This document shows positions 19,118-27,787 of a DNA stretch of 64,000 nucleotides, in pieces. The translations under genes and the position numbers were made by a program. The notes below the pieces were generated by a model, which was given only the letters and a program-made list of their open reading frames with translations, had not been told where the DNA came from and made no database searches. The DNA is taken from NCBI GenBank assembly GCA_005798405.1, contig SYJQ01000028.1:124001-188000 (forward strand). Direction: 5' to 3'. Each line of letters starts with the position of its first letter. Position 1 is the stretch's first letter. Source of the DNA: Nitrosopumilaceae archaeon. GTDB lineage: Archaea; Thermoproteota; Nitrososphaeria; Nitrososphaerales; Nitrosopumilaceae.

Positions 19118-19957
19118 CTATCCGTATGATTCATACTTAATTTCGTAACTTCCATCTTTACGTTTTTCTTCTTTTGTAACAAATCCTTTTGGTCCTAAAT
19201 ATTCAATAACTCCATCAATAGTACCTTGGTATCCGCAAATGTAGACTTTGGTATTTGCAGTTGTAACTGTTTCACCAACCATTTCTTCTAATGGTGAGAC
19301 ACCATTTTTGTTTGGTTTGAAGAAGGATTCAACTCTGCCTACATGTCCTGACCAAGTTCTGTTAAAGAATTCCTTGGGTCTGCTAATAGCTGCCCTATAT
19401 TTGAAATTCCATTGATCTTTTCCTCTCTCAATACTTTCATTCTCCAAGTTTGTTAGCAATTCTTTGTAGCTTAATTCATCAACATAACTTGCACCATGAA
19501 AAACAATGATTTCTCTTTTATCTCCAGTATCGTGTAAATGTTTAGCAAAAGCGATAAATGGTGCAAGACCGGTTCCACCTCCTACACAAACAATTCTTCT
19601 ATTATCAGGTTGACCGTTTGGTAATTTATCATCGATTAGTAAAGCATTACCAGTAGGATCTCCCAAGTATACCTCATCACCAACATTTGCATAAAATAAT
19701 TCAGTTGTAACACGACCGGGCAAAGGCTTTCTAACCCATCTAATTACAAATTCAAAATAATCTCGATTTTCAGGATGTGATGCAATTGAGTATGCTCTTC
19801 GAACAACCTTTTGTTCAGATGGTATTGGTACTCCTATAGTAAGAAATTGACCTGTAGTGTATTTTGGCATACCGTCATTTGGAACTAACCGAATTACAAC
19901 TAGATCTTCTTTAAGTAATTGCATGTAAGTAATTTTTGCCTTATGTTCTACTACCAT
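19118..19957 (-). CDS. FNR-type FAD/NAD(P) oxidoreductase, copy 1
   Basis: 279-aa ferredoxin-NADP reductase-like flavoprotein that probably exchanges electrons between ferredoxin and NAD(P). The FAD motif RRAYSIAS, the NAD(P)-binding GGGTGLAPF and the C-terminal CGYQGTIDGV are present in the expected order. It ends in the same YESYG tail as the paralogue at 30394-31239, with most of the core identical by eye. An 8-bp inverted repeat lies directly upstream of the ATG and may be an operator. The partner ferredoxin is not proven; two zinc-ferredoxins lie at 42.3-43.5 kb. Confidence 0.88.
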   Translation of the reverse strand: MVVEHKAKITYMQLLKEDLVVIRLVPNDGMPKYTTGQFLTIGVPIPSEQKVVRRAYSIASHPENRDYFEFVIRWVRKPLPGRVTTELFYANVGDEVYLGDPTGNALLIDDKLPNGQPDNRRIVCVGGGTGLAPFIAFAKHLHDTGDKREIIVFHGASYVDELSYKELLTNLENESIERGKDQWNFKYRAAISRPKEFFNRTWSGHVGRVESFFKPNKNGVSPLEEMVGETVTTANTKVYICGYQGTIDGVIEYLGPKGFVTKEEKRKDGSYEIKYESYG

Positions 19958-19958
19958 A

Positions 19959-19980
19959 CAAAGTAATTTTTGTTACTTTG
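19959..19980. promoter_or_regulatory. inverted repeat at the start of FNR copy 1
   Basis: CAAAGTAA and TTACTTTG are perfect complements separated by six bases (TTTTTG), located one to 23 bases before the ATG at 19957. In a leaderless gene this covers the transcription start and the TATA-to-start interval, a place where a repressor would block initiation. The paralogue at 30394 has no matching repeat. Function is inferred. Confidence 0.4.
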
Positions 19981-20181
19981 GATAAATGTATTTCTGTCAA
20001 ATTTTGATTCTAGATAAACTCAGATCAGATTTGTTCATAAATAAAAAATTTTAACATATAATTTGGAAAATAAGGTATTGTAGCTAAGAATATGTCAGAA
20101 ATGTATTTTTTAAACGATTATTCAGTTTTACGAGGTGTGTATTATCTTTTGATATTTATATCCAGAGATTAAACTGGGGGT

Positions 20182-20343
20182 ATGGCTAAATTGAAATGTA
20201 GCGATTATGGATTTGAGTGCGATTTTGTAGCCGAAGGTGAAATAGAGCAAGTAATAGAAGAATTTGGAAAACACACAGAAGATGTACATGGGATAGATTA
20301 CTCAAAAGAAGCTCTAATGCAATTTATTCTTAGAAAGAAATAA
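20182..20343 (+). CDS. small DUF1059-type protein
   Basis: A 53-aa protein beginning MAKLKCSDYGFECDFVAEGE. The CxDxGFxCDF core followed by a helix with HTEDVHG matches the small DUF1059 family common in archaea and bacteria, whose function is unknown. A run of G residues (ctggggg) precedes the ATG by one base. It is cytoplasmic, with no membrane segment. It stands alone, between two minus-strand genes. Confidence 0.8.
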   Translation: MAKLKCSDYGFECDFVAEGEIEQVIEEFGKHTEDVHGIDYSKEALMQFILRKK

Positions 20344-20400
20344 GATGCATAAGCATTGAATGATTTGTCATATAATTAATTAAAATAATAAACCAAAAAA

Positions 20401-21477
20401 TTAGATGTAAATTCGTTTCATTGTTTCTGCAAGGATTGGAACTTCTTTTTCGATTATTTTTTCTACAGCAGGAACTATACCAGATCTGGCTTTTACGTTT
20501 TCTTCATATATCTCAGCAATTTGATCTCTAAACAATAATTTAATCCCTGGAAGTGCAGTTATTCCCTCATCGACTGTTCGTGGATCAGATAAATCTAAAA
20601 TTAATGTGCCTTTCTTCTTTTCTTCCATAACCAATTTTATTCTATCAAAAGTGATCAAGAAATAATCAGATGTGGTCGCAACAAAGATAATATCGTATTT
20701 ATCAAATCCAGCCAAAACTTCTTCAAATGCAATTGCTTTTCCACCCAATATTTTAGAAAATCCAGTCGAACGCTCAATAGTTTTACTTGTGACATCAAAT
20801 GTGAATCCTTTTTTATTAAGAGTTTTAGCAACCATAGCTGCAGGTTCGCCTGTACCTATTAACAAAATACGTTTCTTAGCGTCCAAACCTGCTTTTTCAT
20901 CTACAATTTTAACAGAGACATCTCCAAGAGAAATTACATCTTTGCTAATTCCAGTCGTATCTCTGATACGAGTCGCAATTCGTATTACGCTTTCAAATAG
21001 TTTATTCAAAACTACTCCAGACACGTTAATCTGTTTTGCATGAGAAAGGGCTGCCTTAATCTCATTCAATATTTCTTCTTTTCCTACAACAACTGAATCC
21101 AAACCACATGCTAATCTCAAAAGATTAAGATAAACATCTGTACTTTTGTAAACTTCAAGAGTTTGATCAAAGTGATCAATATCAATTTGTTCTAGTTCTG
21201 ATAGAGACTGCCAAGTTTCTTTTATTTGGTTTAAAACAAGAGATTTTCCTTCCGTTGTTCTCCCATCTGGAGTATCTCCCGTTTCCAAGTTACTCACTGT
21301 AAATATTTCAATTCTGCTAGAAGTCTGAATTATAATGCATTCTGCAACACCTGGAATTTTCTTAAATGTTTCACATGCGACTTTCAGATCTTTAAATCTA
21401 AATCGTGATAATGTGTAAAGTGGTACATTTTTAAAAGTAACTCTTGCATTAATTACATCAAAATTAATTTCGTTCAC
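20401..21477 (-). CDS. glutamyl-tRNA reductase-like protein lacking catalytic residues
   Basis: 358-aa member of the HemA (GluTR) family: N-terminal catalytic-type domain, a Rossmann NADPH domain (IGTGEPAAMV near residue 180) and a C-terminal helical part. The active-site motif TCNR reads TSSR (Ser53 in place of the nucleophilic Cys). The conserved HLxRVASGLDS reads NLLRLACGLDS (His to Asn), and LGEPQI reads VGKEEI (Glu to Lys). Family knowledge says Cys and His are needed for reduction of glutamyl-tRNA to glutamate-1-semialdehyde. No other haem gene is adjacent; it follows the Ala-rich gene by 11 bases. It may be a repurposed paralogue or a divergent GluTR. Confidence 0.75.
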   Translation of the reverse strand: MNEINFDVINARVTFKNVPLYTLSRFRFKDLKVACETFKKIPGVAECIIIQTSSRIEIFTVSNLETGDTPDGRTTEGKSLVLNQIKETWQSLSELEQIDIDHFDQTLEVYKSTDVYLNLLRLACGLDSVVVGKEEILNEIKAALSHAKQINVSGVVLNKLFESVIRIATRIRDTTGISKDVISLGDVSVKIVDEKAGLDAKKRILLIGTGEPAAMVAKTLNKKGFTFDVTSKTIERSTGFSKILGGKAIAFEEVLAGFDKYDIIFVATTSDYFLITFDRIKLVMEEKKKGTLILDLSDPRTVDEGITALPGIKLLFRDQIAEIYEENVKARSGIVPAVEKIIEKEVPILAETMKRIYI

Positions 21478-21488
21478 ATCATCACCAT

Positions 21489-22166
21489 TTATTCTCTAAG
21501 TTTATTCCTTCCACCTTTAGCAGTACGGAAAACATTCATACCAATGTAATAATTCTCATAAATTGATTCTAAATATTCAAGTTCTTGTTGTGTTGTGAGT
21601 ATATCCTTTTTAGATGCATGAGGATCATTTTTTAATTTCTTTAATTTTTGTTTGGTTTCTTCTAAAAAGTTTCCTACTCCAGATTCATAATTAGACATAC
21701 CACCAAATTCTGGACTTAGTACATGTTGTGGAATATATTTTGGAGTGTTATCTGTTGGAATTTCCACTTTTCTTGTAAGTTCATCTTGTTCGTCGGATGA
21801 AAGAACAGGTCTTGGAAATCTATCTTTTTTGGCTAAGAAAAATTCAGGCTCTCCCATTTCTCTTCTAAATATTTCTTCACCCTTGCGTTGATTAGTAAAT
21901 GCTGGTGCTTTAGTTGCTGCAGCTTTAACTTCTGCAGCTATTGCTTTGTATTCCTCTTCTGCAGCTGCTTCTGCTACGGCCTTGGCAGCGGCAGCTTTTG
22001 CTAATGCAGCTTCTACTTCAGCTTCTGCCTGAGACACTGCTGCAGCAGCTTTTGCCGCTGCTTCTATTTTTGCTGCGGCAGCTTTTACTACATCTTTTGG
22101 TGTAGATTCGGATGCTGAAATTTCAGATGTTGTCTCTACCTTAGATTCTTGGTTCTCTTCAGACAT
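21489..22166 (-). CDS. Ala/Glu-rich helical protein of unknown function
   Basis: 225 aa in two parts. Residues ~20-95 are extremely rich in Ala, Glu and Lys, predicting one long helix or coiled coil like a spacer. Residues ~95-225 are a normal-composition domain (FRREMGEPEFFL, VEIPTDNTPKYIP, then a coiled-coil-like KQKLKKLKNDP and LEYLESIYENYY). I do not recognise the family. It precedes the HemA-like gene by 11 bases, so the two are probably co-transcribed and may act together. No signal peptide. Confidence 0.75.
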   Translation of the reverse strand: MSEENQESKVETTSEISASESTPKDVVKAAAAKIEAAAKAAAAVSQAEAEVEAALAKAAAAKAVAEAAAEEEYKAIAAEVKAAATKAPAFTNQRKGEEIFRREMGEPEFFLAKKDRFPRPVLSSDEQDELTRKVEIPTDNTPKYIPQHVLSPEFGGMSNYESGVGNFLEETKQKLKKLKNDPHASKKDILTTQQELEYLESIYENYYIGMNVFRTAKGGRNKLRE

Positions 22167-22365
22167 CAGAATTTACTAAAATTGCCTGAATTTTAATATT
22201 CTTGTAAGAGAAATTCTCAAAGATTATCTTTCAAGAGACAAACTTATCATAATTGAGAACAAATATAGTTAGAATTACCTACTTGTTAATTTTAACACCA
22301 TCAAAGTATGAGAGATCTAGATCGATAAAGACAAAATCACAATAAAAATTTAAGAAGATAAAAGG

Positions 22366-22440
22366 CGCCCTCGGCGGGATTTGAACACGCGTCTCAACCG
22401 TGACAGGGTCGAATTCTAGACCGGACTATACTACAAGGGC
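22366..22440 (-). tRNA. tRNA-Asp (GTC)
   Basis: The minus strand folds as a cloverleaf with acceptor GCCCTTG/CGAGGGC and anticodon loop CTGTCAC, giving anticodon GTC. CCA is not encoded and no intron is present. Two stem mismatches are unusual: A-A in the D stem (12-23) and T-C in the T stem (52-62). Confidence 0.9.
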
Positions 22441-22536
22441 ACAAATTATTTCAAACAAATTGCCAGATTAAAAGTTTCTGTAAGAGTAAAAAATTTTGTA
22501 AAAGACTAAATTATACACGTCAAGCATTTTTCTCAG

Positions 22537-22610
22537 GGGTCTATGGCGCAGCCAGGTAGCGCACCGGACTTTTAATCCGGTTGTCGTGGGTCCGAATCCC
22601 ACTAGACCCG
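22537..22610 (+). tRNA. tRNA-Lys (TTT)
   Basis: Clean cloverleaf: acceptor GGGTCTA/TAGACCC, D arm GCGC/GCGC, anticodon stem CCGGA/TCCGG with loop CTTTTAA, T arm GTGGG/CCCAC. Anticodon TTT. No intron, CCA not encoded. It is divergent from tRNA-Asp and ends four bases before the 3' end of argH. Confidence 0.97.
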
Positions 22611-22613
22611 CTC

Positions 22614-24074
22614 CTATCTTAACAATTCATTAATTTTGTCAGAGAGATTATCTAATGCCTTTAAGATATCATTGTCTCTTTTTGTTGCATTGATTCTGTA
22701 ATCATTGATTTTTTTCATACGATCTTCAATCATTCTCTTCTGCTCATCATATCCAGAAGAGCCAAAAGATTTTCTTTCCTTTAGAGATGATGTAATGGTA
22801 GTAGATTGAATTGCTTTCATTATCAAGTCTGGATTAACTTTTGTTTCCTGAGCAATTTTCGAAATTTCTTTCATACTAAGTTTATTCATAGATTTGTTTG
22901 ATTGATGTGCTATCTGTACTAAACCTCCTGCAATTTTATGAGTTGTTCTAAACGGAATTCCATTCTGAACTAATTTCTCTGCAATGTCAAGTGCAATTAG
23001 ATAACTAGATTCAGCTGCCTTTTTCATTTCTTTTTCATTAACATGTAATGTAAGAAGAATTGATTTTAAAATAAGTAATGCACTAATAGAAATTTTGGAT
23101 GTTGACCAAATTGAGGATTTAATTTGTTGTAGATCACGCCCATATCCTGAAGCTAAACCTTTGATCGTAGTTAGAATCGCAGTGAGATTTCCAATTATCT
23201 CTGCAGTTTTTCCTCTTGTTAATTCTAAGATATCAGGGTTTTTCTTTTGTGGCATTACGCTTGACGGAGATGTAAATTCATCAGCTAATTCTATAAAAGA
23301 AAATTCAGATGTAGACCAAATTACAAAGTCTTCAGAAATTCTGCTGAGATTAGTCATCATTATTGCGATCATTGCAACATATTCAGCAACGAAATCACGT
23401 GTGCTTGTTGCATCAAGGGAGTTCTCAACGAGTCCATCGAACCCCAACATCTTTGCAGTGCTATGTCGATCAATTGCAATGCTAGTTCCACCAACAGGTC
23501 CTGCTCCTAAAGGACTTTGATTAACATGACTAAATGTAGCATAAAGACGATCAAAGTCTCTAAACAATACGTCGGACTGAGCCAGCAGATAGTGTGAAAA
23601 TAAGCCTGCTTGAGCTTGTTGAAGATGTGTATAAAGAGGCATTATTGTTTTTTGATGATTTTTTGCCAAAGATACAAGTGCTTCAATTGTATCAAGTAAA
23701 CAATTACAGATAATGTTAATATCATCACGAATTTTCATTCGAATATCCAAAGCAACTTGATCATTTCGTGATCTCGCAGTGTGCATTTTTCCTCCACTTG
23801 CCATACCTGCTTTTTTGATTACAAGAGTTTCAATTAGTTCATGAATATCTTCTGCTCCAGATGAAGCATCGAATTTTTCATTTTTTAAAGATTCTAATGC
23901 AAAAAGAATTTTTTTTGCATCATTTTTTGTGATGATTTGGTTTTCATATAACATAAGAGCATGAGCTTGACTTCCAATAATATCATAAAGTGCTATTTGA
24001 AAATCATCATTTATCGATGAAACATAATCCAAAGTAATATCACTCAAATCAGTACCAAGACGTGAACGATACAT
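22614..24074 (-). CDS. argH: argininosuccinate lyase
   Basis: Last step of arginine biosynthesis: argininosuccinate to arginine and fumarate. 486 aa, fumarase/aspartase superfamily. The signature SSVMPQKKNPD is present, as are the N-terminal MHTARSRNDQVALD segment and TSTRDFVAEY. Length is normal (~460-490). The gene stands alone and is divergent from the MIP18-type gene at 24124. Confidence 0.95.
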   Translation of the reverse strand: MYRSRLGTDLSDITLDYVSSINDDFQIALYDIIGSQAHALMLYENQIITKNDAKKILFALESLKNEKFDASSGAEDIHELIETLVIKKAGMASGGKMHTARSRNDQVALDIRMKIRDDINIICNCLLDTIEALVSLAKNHQKTIMPLYTHLQQAQAGLFSHYLLAQSDVLFRDFDRLYATFSHVNQSPLGAGPVGGTSIAIDRHSTAKMLGFDGLVENSLDATSTRDFVAEYVAMIAIMMTNLSRISEDFVIWSTSEFSFIELADEFTSPSSVMPQKKNPDILELTRGKTAEIIGNLTAILTTIKGLASGYGRDLQQIKSSIWSTSKISISALLILKSILLTLHVNEKEMKKAAESSYLIALDIAEKLVQNGIPFRTTHKIAGGLVQIAHQSNKSMNKLSMKEISKIAQETKVNPDLIMKAIQSTTITSSLKERKSFGSSGYDEQKRMIEDRMKKINDYRINATKRDNDILKALDNLSDKINELLR

Positions 24075-24123
24075 TACCTAAGGTTCTAGAATGGTTATAT
24101 ATAGCATCGACGCTTTTTTCGAC

Positions 24124-24447
24124 ATGAGTCTAGATATCAAACAACTTCGGGTAAAAATTTTCGATGAGTTATCAAAGATTGTAGATCCTGAAATCAATAC
24201 ATCAATTACAGATTTAGAATTGATTGACGAAGTCGACATCAACAACAGTAATGTTAAAGTGGATTTGCATCTAACTAGTCCATTTTGTCCTGCAGTTTTT
24301 GGATTTAAAATTTGTCAAGATATTCATGATAATCTTTTGAAAGTAAATGGAATTGACGATGTCAAAGTAAATGTTTCAAACCACTTTATGGCAGAACAAA
24401 TTAACAATCAGGTAAACAACAGTCCTAATCCAAAAAAGAAAAATTAG
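24124..24447 (+). CDS. MIP18 (DUF59) family protein, likely iron-sulfur assembly
   Basis: 107 aa from the preferred ATG (MSLDIKQLRVKIFDEL). The DPEINTSITDLELI core and the conserved Cys in TSPFCP are those of the MIP18/SufT-like family, which helps mature iron-sulfur proteins. An in-frame ATG at 24091 would add 11 residues without family similarity. It converges on sdhB, an iron-sulfur subunit, overlapping its end by four bases; the functional fit is suggestive only. Confidence 0.85.
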   Translation: MSLDIKQLRVKIFDELSKIVDPEINTSITDLELIDEVDINNSNVKVDLHLTSPFCPAVFGFKICQDIHDNLLKVNGIDDVKVNVSNHFMAEQINNQVNNSPNPKKKN

Positions 24448-25196
24448 CTTCTAAATCCCAACATATAGCCTCGAAGTAATTGAATTCCCATGGCGGGATC
24501 TACTCCTTTTGGGCATACTTGACTACAAGAACCTGCAAAATGACATCTCCAAATACCGTGAGAGTCATCAAGAATTTTTAGTCTATCGTCTTTTCCTTTG
24601 TCTCTGCTATCAGCAACATAACGATATGCTTGAGCTAGTGCTTGAGGTCCTACAAATGAAGAATCAGTTGCCATTGTAGGACATGCAGAATTACACAAAC
24701 CACATTTGATACAATTTGAGAATTGAATGTACTGTTCTAATTCTTCTGGAGATTGTAGGAATTCTTTTGTGTTAGTTGAAATCTCAGTGTCATCACGAAT
24801 AAGATATGGTTTTACTTTATGATGTGTATCAAATAGTCGTTCAAATTTAACTGCTAGATCACGAATTATTGGAAAATTATTCATTGGTTCTACTGTTATA
24901 ATGTTTGAATTCAATTCACTGATTTTTGTAAAACATGCAAGTCTTGGTTTACCATTGATAATCATCCCACATGAACCACATGTAGCTTGTCTACAAGAAT
25001 ACCTGACAGCAACAGAATGATCAAAGTGTTTCTTCACATCAAGAATTGCCTCTAATACCGTAGTCCATTTTTCATATTGGATTTGAAATTCCATGAAGGT
25101 TTTGGTGCTATCATGTTCAGGATTGTATCTTGCAATACGTAGAGTGATTGATTGTGATGAAGACATGTTTTCTGCAAGACTAGTTGTTTGTGCCAT
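24444..25196 (-). CDS. sdhB: succinate dehydrogenase iron-sulfur subunit
   Basis: 250 aa, passes electrons from the flavoprotein to the membrane anchor. The [2Fe-2S] site is SCRQATCGSCG plus a later Cys in RLAC; the [4Fe-4S] motif is CIKCGLCNSACP; the last cluster is served by CHFAGSCSQVCPKG. The N-terminal ~15 residues are an added extension. It is the last gene of sdhA-C-D-B, starting directly after the sdhD stop. Confidence 0.95.
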   Translation of the reverse strand: MAQTTSLAENMSSSQSITLRIARYNPEHDSTKTFMEFQIQYEKWTTVLEAILDVKKHFDHSVAVRYSCRQATCGSCGMIINGKPRLACFTKISELNSNIITVEPMNNFPIIRDLAVKFERLFDTHHKVKPYLIRDDTEISTNTKEFLQSPEELEQYIQFSNCIKCGLCNSACPTMATDSSFVGPQALAQAYRYVADSRDKGKDDRLKILDDSHGIWRCHFAGSCSQVCPKGVDPAMGIQLLRGYMLGFRS

Positions 25197-25541
25197 CTAT
25201 GTCATCCCCGTATTTACCATTATTATTGTTCGCGAACCATAAGCAATTAATGCAATCATAGCTACAACACAGCCGTATGATACTGCTTTTTCATATGTCT
25301 TACCTTGTTTTAATTCAAGTAAAATAACTCGTAATCCATTAAAGCCATGAATAGACAATAAAATCAAAATTATTTCAAGCATGCCAGCATAAGGTAGAAA
25401 TTTGTAATTTGCAATGACGCTATCATATTCAAGAGATTCTGAAAATCCTTGTGTAAGACGCATTAAGATGTGAACTGCCACCAGAGCTACTGCAGCTAAG
25501 GCAGTTCCATAATGAATTTTCATAATTATGCTTTCTCTCAT
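25197..25541 (-). CDS. sdhD: succinate dehydrogenase membrane anchor subunit D
   Basis: About 115 aa with three hydrophobic helices, anchoring the complex and contributing to the quinone/haem region. Candidate haem or quinone residues are His in IHYGTAL, HILMRL and SIHGFNGLRV. I prefer ATG at 25541, just beyond the sdhC stop; a TTG (25553) or GTG (25550) upstream would overlap sdhC. The C/D naming is by order, not by proven homology. Confidence 0.85.
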   Translation of the reverse strand: MRESIIMKIHYGTALAAVALVAVHILMRLTQGFSESLEYDSVIANYKFLPYAGMLEIILILLSIHGFNGLRVILLELKQGKTYEKAVSYGCVVAMIALIAYGSRTIIMVNTGMT

Positions 25542-25542
25542 T

Positions 25543-25977
25543 TTATTCACCAAGCATTACGGCTAATCCATACATCATTGCAATTGCAGCCAATATGATA
25601 GCAGAATAGATACCCATTTTATGTCGGACATTTTGTGATGCTGGAATATATGGATAGTCAGGTCTTGCAGGCTTACCTACGCCAACTCCACCATGTCCAA
25701 GCATGACTCTAATTCCATTTACAGTATGAAAAACACACATCGCAATTACTATTGCCAAAATAGCATGACCTGTATTAGTTTGTGTCAATTCAAGAAATTC
25801 ATTCCATCCAACTTGACCTTTTAAAATGGAACTAGTTTCGTAAATATGACCTATGAAATATGCCAATAATCCTAATCCACTTAATCGCATTAACAAGTAG
25901 GCAACTCGTTCAATACCATATCTTCTAGGATTAATCATTCCTCCAATACCTTCTTTGTGTTCATCTGGTTTTGTCAT
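25543..25977 (-). CDS. sdhC: succinate dehydrogenase membrane anchor subunit C
   Basis: 144 aa with three hydrophobic helices. RLSGLGLLAYFIGHIY and VFHTVNGIRVMLGH match the SdhC pattern, with His residues placed to ligate haem b. The N-terminal INPRRYGIERVAYLLMR faces the cytoplasm. It directly abuts sdhA, whose stop is one base away, and is followed by sdhD with near overlap. Confidence 0.88.
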   Translation of the reverse strand: MTKPDEHKEGIGGMINPRRYGIERVAYLLMRLSGLGLLAYFIGHIYETSSILKGQVGWNEFLELTQTNTGHAILAIVIAMCVFHTVNGIRVMLGHGGVGVGKPARPDYPYIPASQNVRHKMGIYSAIILAAIAMMYGLAVMLGE

Positions 25978-27690
25978 CTAGTATTTTCTCTCCACTGGTT
26001 GATATTTAGTAATTGTAACAGGATGTGTTTTCATGATAGGTTCTTTCGGATCATAATATGCAAGAGTGTGATGTAAAAAGTTTGCATCATCACGTTTTGG
26101 ATAATCTGTTCTTGCGTGTGCACCTCTAGATTCTTTTCTGTTAATAGCTCCAAGCAAAACTATTTCTGCAACTCTGAACATTGAATCAAGTTCCATTACA
26201 TTTGAAAAGTTGGTGTTGTATTCTTTAGCTTTGTCATCAACGTGTTTCCAAGTTTGCTCTTTTAGTTGACGGATTTTTTTTAATCCTTCAACCATATTTT
26301 TTTCATTTCTGAAAACATATGCTTTATCATTCATAGTGTCAGTTAATTCTTGCCTAATTTCATACGGGTTAACATCACCATTACCTCGAAAAATTCCATC
26401 GTAGATTCTCTTTTCTTCGGCTGCAACTAAGTGATGTGGCCAAGGAGTTACAGGAATACCTTTTTCAATATAATCAACTGCCAAATTACCTGTAATTTTT
26501 CCCCAAACTATACACTCAGAGGTTGAATTTGCACCAAGTCGATTTGAGCCGTGAACGCTATTACATGCTGCCTCACCTGCAGCCCAAACACCTTGAAGTT
26601 CTGTAGCTCCATCAATATTGGTATGGATACCACCCATCATATAGTGGCATACAGGTCTAACATCAAGAACTTCAGTTGCAGGATCTAATCCTGAAAATTT
26701 GATAGATATTTCTCTAATACCGCCTAATTTTTCTTTAATTTTTTCATCACCGATATGTCTCAAATCAAGTTTCATACAATCAACACCTGTTTCATGTTTG
26801 AATCCACGGCCTTCGCTCATTTCTGTCATCATAGATCTTGAAACAATATCTCGTGGAGCTAACTCCATTTTTTCAGCAGCATATTTTTTCATAAATCTTT
26901 CACCTTTGTTATTTAGAAGATATCCTCCTTCACCCCTAGCACCTTCAGTGATCAATATTCCAGAAGGTAAAATTCCAGTAGGGTGAAATTGTACAAATTC
27001 CATATCTTTTAGTGCCATACCTGCACGTAACGCCATATCCAACCCATCAGGAGTTGATGATAATGCATAAGTTGAAAAACTATACAGTCTTCCAGCTCCA
27101 CCAGTTGCAATAATCAAAGCTTTTCCTTTAATAGCGTAAAAATTACCAGAAGAAAGTTCAATTGCAGTAATTCCCATAAATCGTCTTCCATCATGAATAA
27201 TTGATGTTGCAAACCATTCATTGAGATATTCTATATTATCATATTTTTGACAAGTATCATACAGAGTTTGCATTTCAAAGAAACCTACTTTATCAGATGC
27301 ATATGTGGCTCTTGGAAAACTATAACCACCAAAGTTTCTTTGTCCTATTCTTCCGTCTTTTCTTCTAGACCAAGGCATTCCCCAATGATCCAATTGGTAG
27401 ATTTCTTTTGGCATTTCTACGCAAAGTCTTTCAGCAACATCTTGGTCAGCAAGAAAATCACTTCCTTTTACAGTATCATAAATATGAGATTCGATTGTAT
27501 CACCTTCATCTTCAAAAAGAACCGCAGCTGTTCCACCTTCTGCAGACACAGAATGTGAACGCATAACTTGTAGTTTTGAAACTATTCCAATTTTGATTTT
27601 TGGATTCTTTCTAGCAGCCTCTATTGCAGCTCTTAGACCTGCTAATCCAGAACCACATATTATCAAATCAAATTCAATAGATTCGACCAT
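25978..27690 (-). CDS. sdhA: succinate dehydrogenase flavoprotein subunit
   Basis: 570 aa, oxidises succinate to fumarate; in thaumarchaea the enzyme serves the oxidative and perhaps cyclic carbon pathways. The FAD-binding GSGLAGLRAAIEA begins at residue ~12; the covalent-FAD His is in RSHSVSAEGG; the substrate-site segment FVQFHPTGI and GSNRLGANSTSE follow. First gene of the sdh operon. A TATA-like ATTTAAC lies ~30 bases upstream on the minus strand, and a palindrome at 27764 lies further up. Confidence 0.96.
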   Translation of the reverse strand: MVESIEFDLIICGSGLAGLRAAIEAARKNPKIKIGIVSKLQVMRSHSVSAEGGTAAVLFEDEGDTIESHIYDTVKGSDFLADQDVAERLCVEMPKEIYQLDHWGMPWSRRKDGRIGQRNFGGYSFPRATYASDKVGFFEMQTLYDTCQKYDNIEYLNEWFATSIIHDGRRFMGITAIELSSGNFYAIKGKALIIATGGAGRLYSFSTYALSSTPDGLDMALRAGMALKDMEFVQFHPTGILPSGILITEGARGEGGYLLNNKGERFMKKYAAEKMELAPRDIVSRSMMTEMSEGRGFKHETGVDCMKLDLRHIGDEKIKEKLGGIREISIKFSGLDPATEVLDVRPVCHYMMGGIHTNIDGATELQGVWAAGEAACNSVHGSNRLGANSTSECIVWGKITGNLAVDYIEKGIPVTPWPHHLVAAEEKRIYDGIFRGNGDVNPYEIRQELTDTMNDKAYVFRNEKNMVEGLKKIRQLKEQTWKHVDDKAKEYNTNFSNVMELDSMFRVAEIVLLGAINRKESRGAHARTDYPKRDDANFLHHTLAYYDPKEPIMKTHPVTITKYQPVERKY

Positions 27691-27763
27691 TTGTTAGACT
27701 GTCTACCTAGAAAGCGGGTTAAATATGTAGTAATAGAGGCTAAAAATCTAGAAAAAATATTAT

Positions 27764-27779
27764 ATATCACTAGTGATAT
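27764..27779. promoter_or_regulatory. perfect 16-bp palindrome, candidate PadR operator
   Basis: ATATCACTAGTGATAT is a perfect palindrome lying 9-24 bases before the padR-like ATG, overlapping the TATA-like AATATTATATAT just upstream. PadR proteins bind AT-rich dyads as dimers and often repress their own gene, so autoregulation is likely (family knowledge plus inference). The site lies 74 bases upstream of sdhA, so an effect on sdh is possible too. Confidence 0.6.
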
Positions 27780-27787
27780 TGTTAATT

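Noticed and set aside
20092-20172. 26-codon ORF before the DUF1059-type gene
   Set aside because: Aromatic-rich, no recognisable pattern; likely chance.
24091-24123. Upstream start of the MIP18-type gene
   Set aside because: The added residues MVIYSIDAFFD are not family-like and lie in the divergent promoter.
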